Shown here in pieces: positions 40,737-53,394 of a stretch of 64,000 nt of DNA (position 1 is the first letter of the stretch; each line of letters starts with the position of its first letter). The position numbers were made by a program, and so were the translations under genes. Under the pieces are notes generated by a model. The model saw only the letters and a list, made by a program, of their open reading frames with translations, searched no databases and was not told where the DNA came from. The stretch is from Azorinus chamasolen (Eukaryota; Mollusca; Bivalvia; Cardiida; Solecurtidae). Location of the stretch: NCBI GenBank assembly GCA_963576725.1, contig OY755241.1, forward strand, positions 32,676,853-32,740,852, in the 5' to 3' direction.

Positions 40737-43317
40737 GAAATATGTTTCTAAATTAAATTGTCGTTCATCAGTAAAGAAGGTATGGGATATGGTGCGTAAA
40801 ATAAGTGGTAAAGGTAAATCCTCTTTTGGACATTTAAATGCAGATGATAGAAAAATAACAGATGTAAAAGATATAGCCAATTCCTTAGCTGATGCTTTTG
40901 CTAAAAACTCTTCATCAGCTAAGTCTACTCCTGAATTTAGAAACATTAAAAAATGTAAAGAAAAGGAAAAACTTAATTTTACGTCTCATAACACTGAAAG
41001 CTACAATTCACCTTTTACTGAGAGAGAATTGTTTGATTCTCTTAATAAATCGCACGATACAGCTGTTGGACCTGATGACATTCATTATCAATTTCTTAAG
41101 CACTTGCCCTCAAATTGTATGCATGTTCTTTTAGATATGTTTAACCATATATGGTCAAGTGGTAAATTGCCCAAGTTTTGGAAACAGGCAACAGTTATTC
41201 CTGTTCCAAAACCAGGGAAAGATAACACAGATCCAAATAATTATCGTCCCATAGCCTTGACGAGCTGCGTATGTAAAACTTTAGAGCGCATGATTAACGC
41301 AAGACTTGTTTGGTATCTTGAATCCAACAACCTCATTACGGAGTATCAAAGTGGATTCAGGAGCCAAAGAAGTACAAATGATCATTTAGTTAGGTTGGAA
41401 ACATTTATTCGCGAAGCTTTCATCAAGAAGGAGCACTTAGTTGCTGTCTTCTTTGATCTTGAGAAAGCTTACGATACAACTTGGAAGTATGGCATAATGA
41501 AAGACCTTCATGAATCAGGACTTAAAGGTCGACTTCCAGTTTTTATTGAAAACTTTTTAAATGATAGGGAATTTCAAGTCCGCGTTGGAACTACTCTTTC
41601 TGAAATGCAAAAACAGGAAATGGGTGTTCCACAAGGAAGTATTTTGTCAGTTACTCTATTTAATGTTAAAATTAATAATATTGTTCAATCTATTACTAAT
41701 GACACGGATTGTTCATTGTATGTTGATGACTTTTTACTTTGTTACCGTTCTAAACACATGCGTACTGTTGAACGTCAACTTCAACAGTCCATTGATAAAG
41801 CTCAAAAATGGGCTACTGAAAACAGTTTTAGATTTTCAAAGTCTAAAACAAATTGTGTACATTTCTGTCAACTGAGAAAATTCCACAACGATCCTGAGTT
41901 GCACTTGAATGGTGATCCCATTCCTGTTGTAGACCAGGCGAAATTTCTCGGTGTCATTTTTGACAAAAAACTTTCCTTTATACCTCATATTAAATATTTA
42001 AAGGCTAAATGCCAGAAAACACTGAAATTGCTTCGCGTTCTTGCACATACCGAATGGGATGCAGATCGCAATGTAATGCTGAAATTGTATAGAAGTTTAG
42101 TGAGGTCCAAACTGGATTATGGTAGTGTTGTATATGGCTCTGCAAGGAAATCATACATGCAGATGCTTGATCCAATTCATCACCAAGGGTTACGTTTAGC
42201 ATTGGGTGCCTTTAGGACATCCCCTGCTAAAAGTTTATATGTTGAGGCGAATGAGCCATCACTTTACTCTCGTCGTGAAAAACTATCCATGCAGTATACC
42301 TCTAAATTAGCTTCAAACCCATCAAATCCTGCTCATAAAAATGTTTTTAGACCTAAATATCAACGTTTATTTGAATCTAAGGAAAAGGTTTTGAACTAAC
42401 ACGGCATAAAAAGTCTGAAACAAGCTCGCTTGAATTCAGTTCTTTTTTAAATGAAATAATTTCAATATTTGAAGGTTATGAACAAGTTTATACTGATGGT
42501 TCAAAAGATGATGAGAGGGTCGCAGCTGCCTTTGTGGCTGATGACACAGAGACAAAGTTTCGACTTCCCGATAATGCCTCCATTTTTTCAGCAGAGATCA
42601 AAGCTATTGACTTAGCTCTTGATTATATTGCTGGAAAATCATATAGTAAACATATAATCTTTTCGGATTCTCTTTCTGTTTTACAATCTCTGAGTAAATG
42701 TTCTTCAAAAAATGTTCTTATTAAAAAACTTGTCTTAAAATACCATGAAATGTCTTATTCAAAAGATGTAATATTTTGTTGGATACCTAGTCATTGTGGA
42801 ATACAGGGCAACGAGAGGGCGGACCTTGCAGCGAAGTCTGCCCTTGAATCGCCTGAATCTGATATGAGAATGCCGTATTCGGATTTCAAACCACAAATTA
42901 CTAGACATATTCTATATAAATGGCAGGAGTCTTGGAATGAGGAAATTCATAACAAGCTCCATGCTGTTAAACCTATTTTAGGTGAACATTTGTGTTCATG
43001 CTTGCCAATTCGGCGTGATGAGGTCGTATTGGCCAGAATAAGAATTGGACATTCTTTTTTAACTCATTCATTTTACTAAAAGGTGAAGTTCAACCTGAAT
43101 GTTTATTTTGTTTTGAGCCTTATACAATTCAGCACATTCTCATTGAATGTCCTGATTTAATCTTAATCAGAGATAGGTTCTTCCAAGCAGATTCCCTGAG
43201 GGAACTGTTTGAGCTGGTAGAAATACCAAAAATATTTGATTTTTTAAAGGCCATTAATATATATTCTAAAATTTAAAAGGTATATTTTTAGAATGTCGAT
43301 TATGTTTTGTCCTTATT
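40737..43317 (+). mobile_element. Non-LTR retrotransposon copy 2 (I/Nimb-like), broken
   Basis: The endonuclease is missing. RT runs 40737-41900 with AVGPDDIHYQF, NYRPIALTSC, FFDLEKAYDTTW, GVPQGSIL and LYVDDFLLCYR, intact in one frame to 42399. Relative to copy 3, about 124 bases are deleted at 42389, shifting the frame before RNase H (VYTDGSKDD, IFSDSLSVLQ, CWIPSHCGIQGNERADLAAK). A one-base deletion near 43073 cuts the tail; the CCHC knuckle (CLFC ... HILIEC) follows out of frame. The 3' UTR is cut at 43317 by an AGCTCACC element. In the ORF from 40609 the first 40 residues come from Penelope and unassigned sequence. Confidence 0.9.
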
Positions 43318-44505
43318 AGCTCACCTGAGCAAAGCTCAAGGTGAGCTTTTGGGATACTTGAATGTCCGTCGTGCGTCGTCAACAATTTGCTTGTGAACAC
43401 TCTAGTGGTCACAATTTTAGTGCAATCTTCATGAAACTTGGTCAGAATGATTGTCTTGATAAAATATCGGACGAGTTCGAAAGTGGGTTATGTGGGGTCA
43501 AAAACTAGGTCACTAGGTCAAATAGTAGGAAAACCTTGTGAACACTCTAGAGATCACATTTTTAGCCCTATCTTCATGAAACTTGGTCAGAATGATTGTC
43601 CTAATAAAATCTCAGACGAATTTGAAAGTGGGTCATGTGCAGTCAAAAACTAGGTCACTAGGTCAAATAGTCGAAAAACCTTGTGAACACTCTAGGTCAC
43701 ATTTGTGGTCCAATCTTCACGAAACCTGGTCAGAATGATTGTCTTGATAAATTATCGGACGAGTTTGAAAGTGGGTCATGTTGGGTCAAAAAGTAGGTCA
43801 CTAGGTCAAACAATAGGAAAACCTGGTGAACACTCTAGATGTAACAGTTTTCGCCCAATCTTCATGACAGTTGGTCAGAAGGATTGTCTTAATAAAATCT
43901 CGGACGAGTTTGAAAGTGGGTTATGTGGGGGAAAAAACTAGGTCACTAGGTCATACAATAGGAAAAATTTGTGGACACTCTAGATGTCACATTTTTAGCC
44001 CAATCTTCATGAAACTTGGTCAGAATAAATCTCAGATGAGTTTAAAAACTAGGTCACTAGGTCATGTAGTAAAAAACCTTGTGAACACTCTAGAGGTCAC
44101 ATTTTTAGCCGAAACATTATCAGAATAATCTTGGTCAAAGTTGAAAGTAGGTCATGTGGAGTCAAAAACTAGATCACTAGGTCAAACAGTAGAAAAACGT
44201 TGTGACCACCCTAGCGGTAACAGTTTTTGTACTGTCTTTATCAAACTTGATTTTCCTGATAAAATCTTCGCCTAGTTTGAAAATGGGTTATGTGGAGTCA
44301 AAAACTATGTCAGGTCACTAGGTCAAATAGTAGAAAAACCTTGTGAACACTAGTGGTCACATCTTTTGTCCAATATTCATGAAACAGCCAGAATTATTTT
44401 CTTGATAAAATCTGGGATGAGTTTGAAAGTGCGTCAAGTGGGTGTCAAAAAGTAAGTCACTAGGTCAACATCTTAGAAAAACCTTGTGACCTGACTCAAG
44501 GCCAC
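43318..44505. mobile_element. AGCTCACC element with ~144-bp core repeats
   Basis: Left end TTAGCTCACCTGAGCAAAGC. Then come eight to nine units marked by GAACACTCTAG at 43394, 43540, 43685, 43828, about 43973, 44083, about 44203, 44345 and about 44486. Each contains GAAACTTGGTCAGAATGATT and CTAGGTCACTAGGTCAAA. No right terminus found, so it is truncated. ORFs inside it are repeat by-products. Confidence 0.8.
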
Positions 44506-46945
44506 CACTTTGACTGAAAATTGTGACCCAATCTTCAACATGCAAATGATATCTTGGACGAGTTTGAACATCTTTGCCTTTATGATATCTCTGTCAAGAT
44601 TGTTTTTTGGTGGCATGAAGCAGGTAAGAAATCTGTTTATTCATATTACACAATGTATATCTGTATCATTAATGTTAGCAACATGCCTACATTATTTTCT
44701 GTCAACCTGATATGCATTTTAAAGTCAGTTTGTTTTGTGTGCTATAACAAATTACTATTCTGATGGTTAAAACTGTTTTGAATCTAATGTTTGAATCTAA
44801 AGTTAATCATAGGTTCATCTGTAGCACACACGTGTATTTAGAGCAACTGAGACAAAAGTGCTTATGATAAGAGTTTGAGGTATTACATAAACCTGTTTGA
44901 TTGTTGAAAGTTTAGACATAAGTGTGGATTCAGATATTTACCATTTAGTAGTTTAAAGAGTTAAAGTAAATGTTCATAAAGATTTTTGTTTTGTAGAAAC
45001 TTGTCTCTTTTTCTGATAGTAATCTGTTGGATACTGTCATTATGGTTCTTTTTCAGGTCAGAGGTTTTGATGCCCTTTTTCATGCTGGCAAATATTGCTT
45101 TTTTCTGTGAAGGAAATCCTAAAATGTATTTGGAATTTCAATTGTTATAAATTGATGTCGGTAATATTCCTTCCCATAAAATATTAACAATGTACACATG
45201 TACCCTTCTGCGTTGTGTACACAATGCAGGCGTCAGCTCTGACATGTACCAGGTAAAGTATACTAGGTACTTGTATTATATGAAGTGCCAAATGTGATAT
45301 CTGCAAAGTAATCATTCATTTACTAAAAATCATTCCTGTACTTTGAAATGCATGTAGAAAAAAATGAATAAAAATCCAGTGTCTTTTACATAAATTTACA
45401 AATGTATGTAATTTGCTTGAAAGTTCACCTTAAGCATCACACTTGACTTAGGAAGAGCCTCTGCCATATGGAAACCGCGTTGCTGATATAACACGGATTT
45501 TTATACTTTTTGTTTTTAATTCATTTTAAATGTTTTAAAAGTTACATAAGATTTGTTATTGGTTGACTATTAAATATGTAATGACATATTCACTTTAGTA
45601 TAATAATAACATAGATATATGTATATAAATATAGATATCATTATAGTGTTTTAAAAGTTTTCACAGTGTTTTAATTAGTTGATTATTAAATATGTATTGA
45701 CATCAGTATAATAATAGACATCAGTATAATAATAGAGTAGATATATAAGTATGGATATCATTATCTTTAACTTCTAAACATTATAAATGGTAATCAAATA
45801 TGACAATATGCATGTAACTATTGTTTCTTTCTTTTTTTTTAGTATCAAAATAAGAGCATATTTCTTTGTGACTTTAAAAGACGTATTATAGTCAAGTAAT
45901 CATTGCTGTGGAACAGGTTTTGTGCCAGTTCTTTATTTTCTTTGTGACCTCAAAGACATATGGTGAAGTGATAAGTGCTGTGGAACTAGTTTTGTGCCAG
46001 TTCATAGACACTTCAGGGATTAGATAGTGAACTTGTGTAGTGTGAAGGACATTGAGCAAAGGAATATTAGGAGGTCAGTGTTGAACCACACAGATATTGG
46101 AAGGTGTTGTAAGTACAGCATAGATTTGAAACAACATCTATTAGATCAACTCTCCAATAAAGTGAATTAACTATTTTATGGATTTATTAAAACAAATTAA
46201 CAGATGTATACCAATGTTTAAAATATAATCCAAGCAAATACCAAAAAAGGAGGTAATCTGCTTTGGATTCGAGTTGTTTGCTTATATCTGAATAATAACT
46301 TAGGGTAGGTTTTTAAGTTCATGTTATACATTTAGAGGGGTTTTGACAGAGTTATACGTTTCATTACTGCCAATGAACTGTATCTGTTTCAATCAAATTG
46401 TTGTTTTCAGTCTTCTGTTTATACCCCCTTTTGAAGAAATGGAGGTATATTGCTTTGCACATGTCTGTCAGTCACATGGTTGGTTGGTATAACGTTTTCC
46501 CGTCATTAACTGATAAACGGTGTAGAATCATCAAACTTGCTGTTGTGGTTGATAATATCCAATAAATGACACCTATTGTTTTTGAGGTCACTAGGTCAAC
46601 GATCAAGCTATATAATTATGGCGTTTTCAGCGAGCGTATACTTATATAGATTTTGACAGGTTAAAAAACAGGACAGTACCTGTCTAGGTCAAATAGTTTT
46701 AAATAACAGTTATGATTATTGTTTATTTTTCATAGTGCAGTTTCATCAATATTGCTGTCTGAAATAGAGGATATATACAGTAAAACACTTTCAAAACCTA
46801 GTTGTGAAATAATTGTTCATGTCAAATAGAATAAAAGTTCATGTACATGAATTTAGAATCACCCATCCAGAGCAATATAGTTCTTCTTCTTAATGAATCA
46901 GTTACATTGCATATGACTTTTCTTTGTTTAATTCTGTTCCAGAAC
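44506..46945. other. Upstream region of the Helentron, no recognised gene
   Basis: AT-rich sequence with tandem-like duplicated stretches at 45580-45780 (TATTAAATATGTA-TGACAT, ATCATTATA) and 45920-45990. ATACCCCCTTTTGAAGAAAT at 46420 resembles the edge of another bivalve repeat. The Helentron 5' end must lie somewhere here but I cannot place it. Confidence 0.35.
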
Positions 46946-46946
46946 A

Positions 46947-47213
46947 ATGCCGAGGTTGAAGAGAAAGTCTACTGACCAACGTAAATCTAGCCGCCGGGAG
47001 TTTATGAGAACGAGGCGATCAGTTGATGTGCAGGCAGATTGTGACGTTGGCGACTGCAGTCCTCTACAGACTTCAAATGATTCAGATGAGCAAATGTGCT
47101 CATCTGCACAGGGCACTTGTTATCAGATGGGGGTACATGCCCACCCTTACAAGCCTTCTGGGCCATCTGACTGTGTGATAAATGCTAGACTTGCCAAAAG
47201 ATTTGCTTTATGA
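46947..47213 (+). CDS. Basic N-terminal segment of the Helentron protein
   Basis: ATG at 46947 directly after an acceptor-like TTCTGTTCCAG. MPRLKRKSTDQRKSSRREFM is a basic leader typical of Helitron ORFs and could act as a nuclear signal. A Cys-rich middle (DCDVGDC) follows. The protein-like sequence passes into the +frame ORF from 47182 near 47200, so a single indel probably separates the two. Confidence 0.55.
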   Translation: MPRLKRKSTDQRKSSRREFMRTRRSVDVQADCDVGDCSPLQTSNDSDEQMCSSAQGTCYQMGVHAHPYKPSGPSDCVINARLAKRFAL

Positions 47214-48498
47214 AATGCCTAAAAACTGTCCAGAATATATTGCTGAAAATATTCCTAAAGATATGTTAGAGGATGTGTTATTTGAGCAAACATCAAATAC
47301 CTCAAATCGCCTGTCAAATGATATGTTGAATGATGATTTTCACAATCATGGAAGCTCAAATACAGGGAATTTCATTTTTGGCACTTTTCATCAAGGGGAT
47401 AAACAATTCAGCATTGAATCTCAGGGAAATCAGTGTGTTGCTAATTCTTTGTGTGCATTAGCATATGGAAAGTATTCAGAAACCATCTGTTCTCAAGATA
47501 TAGACAATGTGCTGGTGGCGGGTGATCAGTTGTACCACAGAATCATTTTTGGATTGAAAACCAAAAATAAGCTAGAGAGCAAGTTACTGAGCTTTGATGA
47601 TTTGCCAAACGTTTTAGACATGCCCACTAGAAAAGTTATTATCACAAAGTCAAATGTCGTATCTGGTGTTGCTGTGGAAGAGTTTGGTGATATGCAGCTA
47701 CCATCATTGCATCAGGCACTACATGCAGCCTTCCAGAGTGCTAAACACATCCTTGTCATAATTGGCGCAGTTTGTTCAGCAGTGTACATGAAAGATGGCC
47801 TGTATTATTTCTTTGATTCACATGGCCATACTGGCTTGTCCTCTGTTGATGGATTTTCAGTGCTTGCATCATTTGATAGTCTTGACGATCTGGTTAGTTT
47901 TATGTATGCTGTGTACAATAGCATGCTGATTGACTTGACATCTCAGTTTGAGTTACAACCATTGATCTTTACTGAAATGGATAGTACAGTTTCCCATCAT
48001 GAGGTTGATACATCGGCAACTGCTTACAACTGTCAAGTGGATGCACAAGAGAAAATAACCTGTAAGTCTAGCTGTAATGAATGGAAAAATGTTACAAGAG
48101 GGAAAAAGACAGCCAAAAATTTACAGAAGAAACCAAAAGTAGTATCAGAAATTATCCATCAGGTTGAAACAAACCGAGTTGAAACAAAAGCAAAGCTGAA
48201 GAAAGTGGCAAAGGGTTATGCTATTATTTTAACTGATGAGGAAGACGTGACACTTATTGGTAGATATTTTCTGGATCAAGTGCAAAAGAGCAAAACAAAA
48301 CAGGAGGACCTAAAAAAAGAACAGATGAGAAAAAATTACCTACGATTCTATAAGCAACAACAGAGGCAATCAGGAAGCTTTAAAGAAAAAGAAAAAGAAG
48401 CAAAGAGACAAGCAAGACAGTCAAGTGAAGTAATGCTAGAAGAAAAGCAACACACTTTAAAGTCCATGGCTAAAAGCAAGACGGTCAGAAAGCTTTAA
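47182..48498 (+). pseudogene. Helentron cysteine protease domain (C76/herpes-tegument-like)
   Basis: Two short repeats open the protein (LPKDLLYEMP, IPKDMLEDVL). A papain-like domain follows at residues 65-255: FHQGDKQFSIESQGNQCVAN with candidate Gln 71 and nucleophile Cys 85, ILVIIGAVCSAVY, then YYFFDSHGH giving Asp 212 and His 214. An Asp-x-His pair after the last strand is the catalytic arrangement of herpesvirus tegument deubiquitinases (family C76) rather than of typical OTU domains. It might remove ubiquitin from the transposase or its host partners (inference). The C-terminal part is basic and runs into 38-residue charged repeats; a one-base insertion near 48475 ends the frame at 48498. 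Confidence 0.65.
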
Positions 48499-48850
48499 GC
48501 AAAAAGAAAAAGTAGCAAAGAGACGAGCAAGACAGTCAAGTGAAGTAATGATCGAAGAAAAGGGACGCACTTTAAAGTCCATGACTAAAGCAAGACAGTC
48601 AGAAAGCTTTAGGCAAAAAGAAAAAGAGGCAAAGAGACTTGCAAGACAGTCAGTTGCGTAAGAAGTTATGCTTGAAGAAAAGCGACGCACTCTAAAGTCC
48701 AAGGCTAAAGCAAGACAGTCACAGAGCTTTAAGGAAAAAGAAAAAGAGGCAAAGAGACTAGCAAGACTCTCAGATGAAGTAATGGTCAAAGAAAGACAGT
48801 GCACTTTAAAGTCAAAGGCTAAAGCTAGGCAGTCAGTTGATTATAAAAAC
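48376..48850 (+). repeat. In-gene tandem repeat, 38 residues (~114 bp), about 4.5 copies
   Basis: Units of the type SFKEKEKEAKRQARQSSEVM followed by EEKQHTLKSMAKARQ start at about 48376, 48491, 48605, 48725 and 48838 (spacing 115, 114, 120, 113). The 115 and 120 steps correspond to a frameshift and to an insertion with a stop. The encoded segment is a highly charged helix. Confidence 0.85.
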
Positions 48851-50749
48851 AAGGAAAAACAGTCAAAGAGGAGAGCTAGGTTGGTTAAAGAATACAGACA
48901 ATGGGAACTTGAGAATGAACGCAAGTCTAAGAAGAAAGCAAGGTCAGATCTTATTAACTTAGAAAAAGAAAGAATTCAAAAACAACAATTAAGATCTAAA
49001 AGAAATAACAAAATTGTTGAAAGGATGCATGATTCTGCACAAAAAGCTTTGAAGCGAAAAGACAAATCTTTCACTGCAGATGAAAAATTGCTGTTAAAGC
49101 GCAGGAAATATGGTTCGGATATCAGTAGGTGCATTGATGTGTTCCATAAAAATGTATCGGTAGGACCAGTCTACATATGTAGCTGTTGTCACCAAACATG
49201 GTTCAAACAGAGTGTATCAGAAGCTAAGACTTTATCAAATGAACAGCGAGTAAAGTATTTAACACATGTGTCTGTAGATGATAAAGAATGGATATGTTTG
49301 ACATGTAAAAACAGCATATTGCTGAATAAAATTCCAAAGCTTTCAGTAATAAATGGTATGAAATGGCCAGAAAAGCCAAAAGAATTGGAATTGTTTCCTC
49401 TAGAGGAACGACTTATTTCGCTTAGGATACCTTTTATGCAGATACGAGAATTGCCAAGGGGGCGACAGTATTCTGTAAAGGGAAATGTAGTAAATGTGCC
49501 AACAGAATTGCAGCCTGTTGTTGATGCTTTGCCAAGACCTTTGGATGAGAATGTTGTTGTTGCAGTAAAACTGAAGAAGAAATTGTCATACTCATCTTGT
49601 GCTTTTACAGAGAATATAAGGCCGTTGCATGTTCTAGTGGCTTTGCACTGGTTAATGAGGCACAGTCATCTGTATAAAGATTCAAATGTTCAAGTTGATG
49701 AAAAATGGGTTCAAGATGTGACACAACAGAGTAAAGACATTTTGCAAGAATTTGTAAAGCCACAAGAAGAAAGTGAAGAAACAAATGACGGCCATGTTTT
49801 GAATCCTCAAGAAATTGTTCAAAACATTAACGAAAATCATGATGATGATTTGTGTGATTCTGAATCAGAGGAAACTGATCATTCAAATGTTGGAAATATT
49901 GACACTCTAGTGGACTATTCAGATCTGGAAAACAGAACAGAAACATTCACATTTGCACCAGGTGAAGGCCAAAGGCCTTTGAGCATTTACTATGATGTTG
50001 ACTCAGAATATTTATGCTTTCCTGCAATTTTTTGTGGACAAAGACGTAAAGACAATCAAGAGAGATCTGTATCTGTTAAATATAGTGATGTTTCAAAATG
50101 GGAGTTACGGAGTGTTGACCGGAGAGCAGCTAATAGTGTTCCTAATATCTTTTTTAAGCTAAAAAAGATCCAAATGAAACAGTTGAATGACAGAGTAAAT
50201 CTTGTAGTAAGACAATGTCAGTTTGGTGGTAGAAAATTAACAGCTTCCCAAGCACGAGATGAAAATCACATTGAAGGATTTGTTAGGAAGGATCAAGGGT
50301 ATTTTGTTTTCAAGCAGTTGCGAAACTCTCCAGCATATCTAGAGTCTCGGAAAAAAGATGTATTTGCTATGATTCGACAACTTGGTTTACCAACATGGTT
50401 TATGTCATTGTCATCAGCTGACACACGTTGGAATGATTTGTTGAAAATGCTTGCAAAATTAAATTATGGAGCTTCTTATACAGATGACCAGATTAATACC
50501 ATGACCTGGGAAGAAAAGACAAAACTTGTACAGAAAGATCCTGTTACATGCTCTAGATATTTTGATCATAGGGTACAAGAATTTATAAAGACAGTCTTGA
50601 AAAGTGATAACCCAATTGGTAGAGTTGCTGACTATTTTTATCGAGTTGAATTTCAACAGAGAGGTTCTCCACATATTCACATGATTGTATGGGTAGATGG
50701 AGCCCCAAAGCTTATGTCAAATCCACAAGTTTTGTGGATCAGTATTTAA
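48668..50749 (+). pseudogene. Helentron Rep: zinc region and HUH nuclease start
   Basis: 693-residue frame. The N-terminal 130 residues are the charged repeats. A DUF6570-like region starts near residue 170 (ICSCCHQTWFKQ ... WICLTCKNSI, two CxxC pairs). An acidic linker is at 360-430. The Helitron-like N domain follows (LPTWFMSLSSADTRWNDLLK), ending with the HUH motif SPHIHMIVWVDGAP near residue 675. HUH histidines coordinate the metal for single-strand nicking. The frame is lost about 50720; the rest of Rep is in the ORF starting at 50689. The stop near 48658 separates it from the protease part. Confidence 0.8.
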
Positions 50750-51423
50750 AATGCTCTTCTGATCATGATGATATTAATGACATAATACAGTTGCAAGTTC
50801 ACAAGCATTCACGGACATGTCGGAAAAAAGAAGATAATATCTGTCGATTTGGTTATCCATTACCCCCTCTTGCAAAAACTATGGTATTGGAACCACTTGA
50901 TTCAGACACTGATAAATATAAAAAGATGTATAGTAAATTACAGAAGAGAATGAACTCTGAGAAGGAGGGATTTGAAATGTCTTATGAGGAATTCTTGTTG
51001 AATGTTGCACAAATGAATGAACAAGAATATCTCAAGTGCATCAGAAGTTCTTTAAAAGCTTCAAAAGTTTTCTTGAAACGAAGTCCAAAAGATATTCGTG
51101 TGAATCTTTACAATGAAACTGTATTGCGTGCCTGGAAAGCTAATATGGATATGCAGTTTGTGTTAGATCCATATGCCTGTTCAATGTATATAGTGTCATA
51201 TATAAGTAAATCTCAGAGAGGAATGAGTAATTTAATGCATGCTGCAGTAAAAGAGGCAAAAGCTGGCAATATGGATATCAAAAGACAGGTCCGGCATGTA
51301 GGCAATGTGTTTTCCAACAGTGTGGAAGTCAGTGCTCAAGAAGCAGTGTATCTTGTCTTACAAATGCCATTAACAAGAAGCACTCGGGATGTTGTATTCT
51401 TAAACACTGAGTTAATTTACTAA
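50689..51423 (+). pseudogene. Helentron Rep: catalytic tyrosine part
   Basis: From about 50720 the frame reads FVDQYLKCSS, HKHSRTCRKKEDNICRFGYP (Helitron zinc motif H-x3-C ... C) and DPYACSMYIVSYISK. YIVSYISK gives the two-tyrosine signature Y-x3-Y-x2-K that attacks DNA in rolling-circle initiation. FSNSVEVSAQEAVYLVLQMP is the conserved sequence after Rep. The frame ends at a stop just past ELIY. Confidence 0.8.
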
Positions 51424-51440
51424 AAAGCAAAGAGGCTTTA

Positions 51441-52142
51441 GAAGCATTACCAGCTGAATCTACTAATGTCATTGCAGACAATTTAATCAACAGATACTCA
51501 AAACGACCACATTGTATAGAACATTTCTGTCTTGCTGATTATGCATCAGAGCTTGATATTATATATCCAAAAGATAAATCCTCAGAAGCATATGATGATG
51601 AAGTCAATGTTGATGACACAGCTGAGTCTGAAATAGAACTGTTTGATGATGATAAAACAATTATTAAGTTGAAGAGTGGTATTACAATCAGAAGACGAAA
51701 ATCTAAGAGAGTAATTAGATATGTCAGATTCAACAAGAGAAACGACAGAGAAAATTACTACAGGGAAAGACTTCTTCTGTTCCACCCCTGGAGAAATGAA
51801 CAGTCAGATTTATTAGGTGATTATGATACCTTTGAGGCTCATTACACACGGCGCAAAAACTTTATTGATGTCAAAGTACAGCAATATGAACATCATGTTG
51901 AAGAATTAGATCAGGCAAGAGAACTTGCAGAAAATGATTATAATGCCTATGATGAGATTGCTCCAGGAACTCAGGAACAAGAATCTGAAGCATTACAAGA
52001 AGAGCCTGTTGAGTCGGAGGAATTCATATTTTTCAATCCTGATAAGGTAGGAGGACCTAGAGAGTATGATATTGGTATTGAACTTGGAAGTGGGTGTGGA
52101 TCTGCAGCAACTGTAGAGCAAACAGAATGTTTTGTCAGATGA
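51441..52142 (+). pseudogene. Helentron Rep-helicase linker
   Basis: Continues the Helitron order with RYSKRPHCIEHFCLADYAS, RYVRFNKRNDRENYYRERLL and LFHPWRNEQSDLLGDYDTFE, the typical conserved block before the helicase. It then has an acidic stretch ending at a premature stop. One or two shifts between 52142 and 52240 lead into the helicase. Confidence 0.7.
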
Positions 52143-52237
52143 AGATTATTTATCACTATTAAGGTATCTCAATAACAAACAAAGGCAGTTCTATAATCAT
52201 GTGATCCATTGGATAAAGACAGGATAAACCCATTTAT

Positions 52238-53353
52238 GCTTTTCTCACTGGAGGGGCAGGTGTAGGTAAAAGTGTAGTGATCAGATGTTTGTATCAGACA
52301 TTATACAGGATGCTTAATTTGAAAGAGGGAGAAGATCCAGATGATAAGCGGATTTTGTTATGTGCATTCACGGGAAAAGCAGCTTACAATATAAATGGCT
52401 CAACTATATCATCTGCATTTATGGAAAAATTCAAACAGAGTAACCAGACATTAGGTTGTGAACAGCTGAATACATTTCGATCTAAATATAAAAGTCTTTC
52501 TGTAGTTATTATTGATGAAATATCAATGGTCAGTAATAATAAATTGTCATTCATTGACCAAAGGTTGCAGCAATTGACTGGCAGGAAAATTCCTTTTGGT
52601 GGAATAAGCATTATTGCAGTAGGGGACCTTTTTCAACTCAAACCAGTTGCAGACACATGGATTTTTCAGGATTTGTCTAGGAATGCATCTGCATTATCAC
52701 CAAACTTATGGAAAGAGCATTTCAAAATGTTTGAACTTACAGAAATAATGAGACAAAAAGATGATTTTCAGTTTGCTCAGATGCTCAATAGACTAAGAAT
52801 TAATAAATTGACAGAGCAGGACAAAATAACCATTACAGGCTGCACTGTTCAACAAGATTCAGAGTCTTATCCTAAAACGGCACCACATATTTTTGCTGAA
52901 AATGTATTTATGCATAGTTTTAATGACAAAATGCTGATGAGTTTTAATGCACCCAAAGTATCCATTGAATGCCATGATTCGGTGGTTGGTGATAATAAAT
53001 CTGCCAAAAAACAAGAACAAATTTTAAACAGGGTAAGGTCTTTAGATATATCAAATACCATGGGTCTTCAGCTTTCTATAACTGTTGTTCTTGGGATGAT
53101 TTATGATTTAACTATTAACTTGGACACTGAGGATGGATTAAACAATGTAAGTCCATGTATCGCAAAATATATAGAATACAAACAGAAACAACATGGCCTA
53201 GTATTATTTGGGTCAGGTTTGATGATGATAAATGTGGTAAAAACAGAAGAAGTAAATATTAAAAGAAAGGTTTTTATCATGATGCAATTGATCAGATGTG
53301 GACTCCTATTTTTGATGTTGGGCGTTCATTTTGCTCTTACAGAAATACCATAA
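52238..53353 (+). pseudogene. Helentron Pif1-type helicase
   Basis: AFLTGGAGVGKSVVIRC is Walker A, VVIIDEISMVSN Walker B and AVGDLFQLKPV motif III. FELTEIMRQKDD and the NVFMHSFNDKML region follow. Superfamily 1 Pif1/RecD-like helicases unwind the nicked strand during rolling-circle transposition. The C-terminal motifs are in the next frame (from 53395), separated by a shift around 53350-53390. Confidence 0.85.
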
Positions 53354-53394
53354 AACGAATTTAGTTTCCTCTTCAAGCATCAGCTGGAAAAACT

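Noticed and set aside
43438..44128. Series of similar 70-85-residue ORFs
   Set aside because: Frames of the 144-bp core repeat; not conserved as protein.
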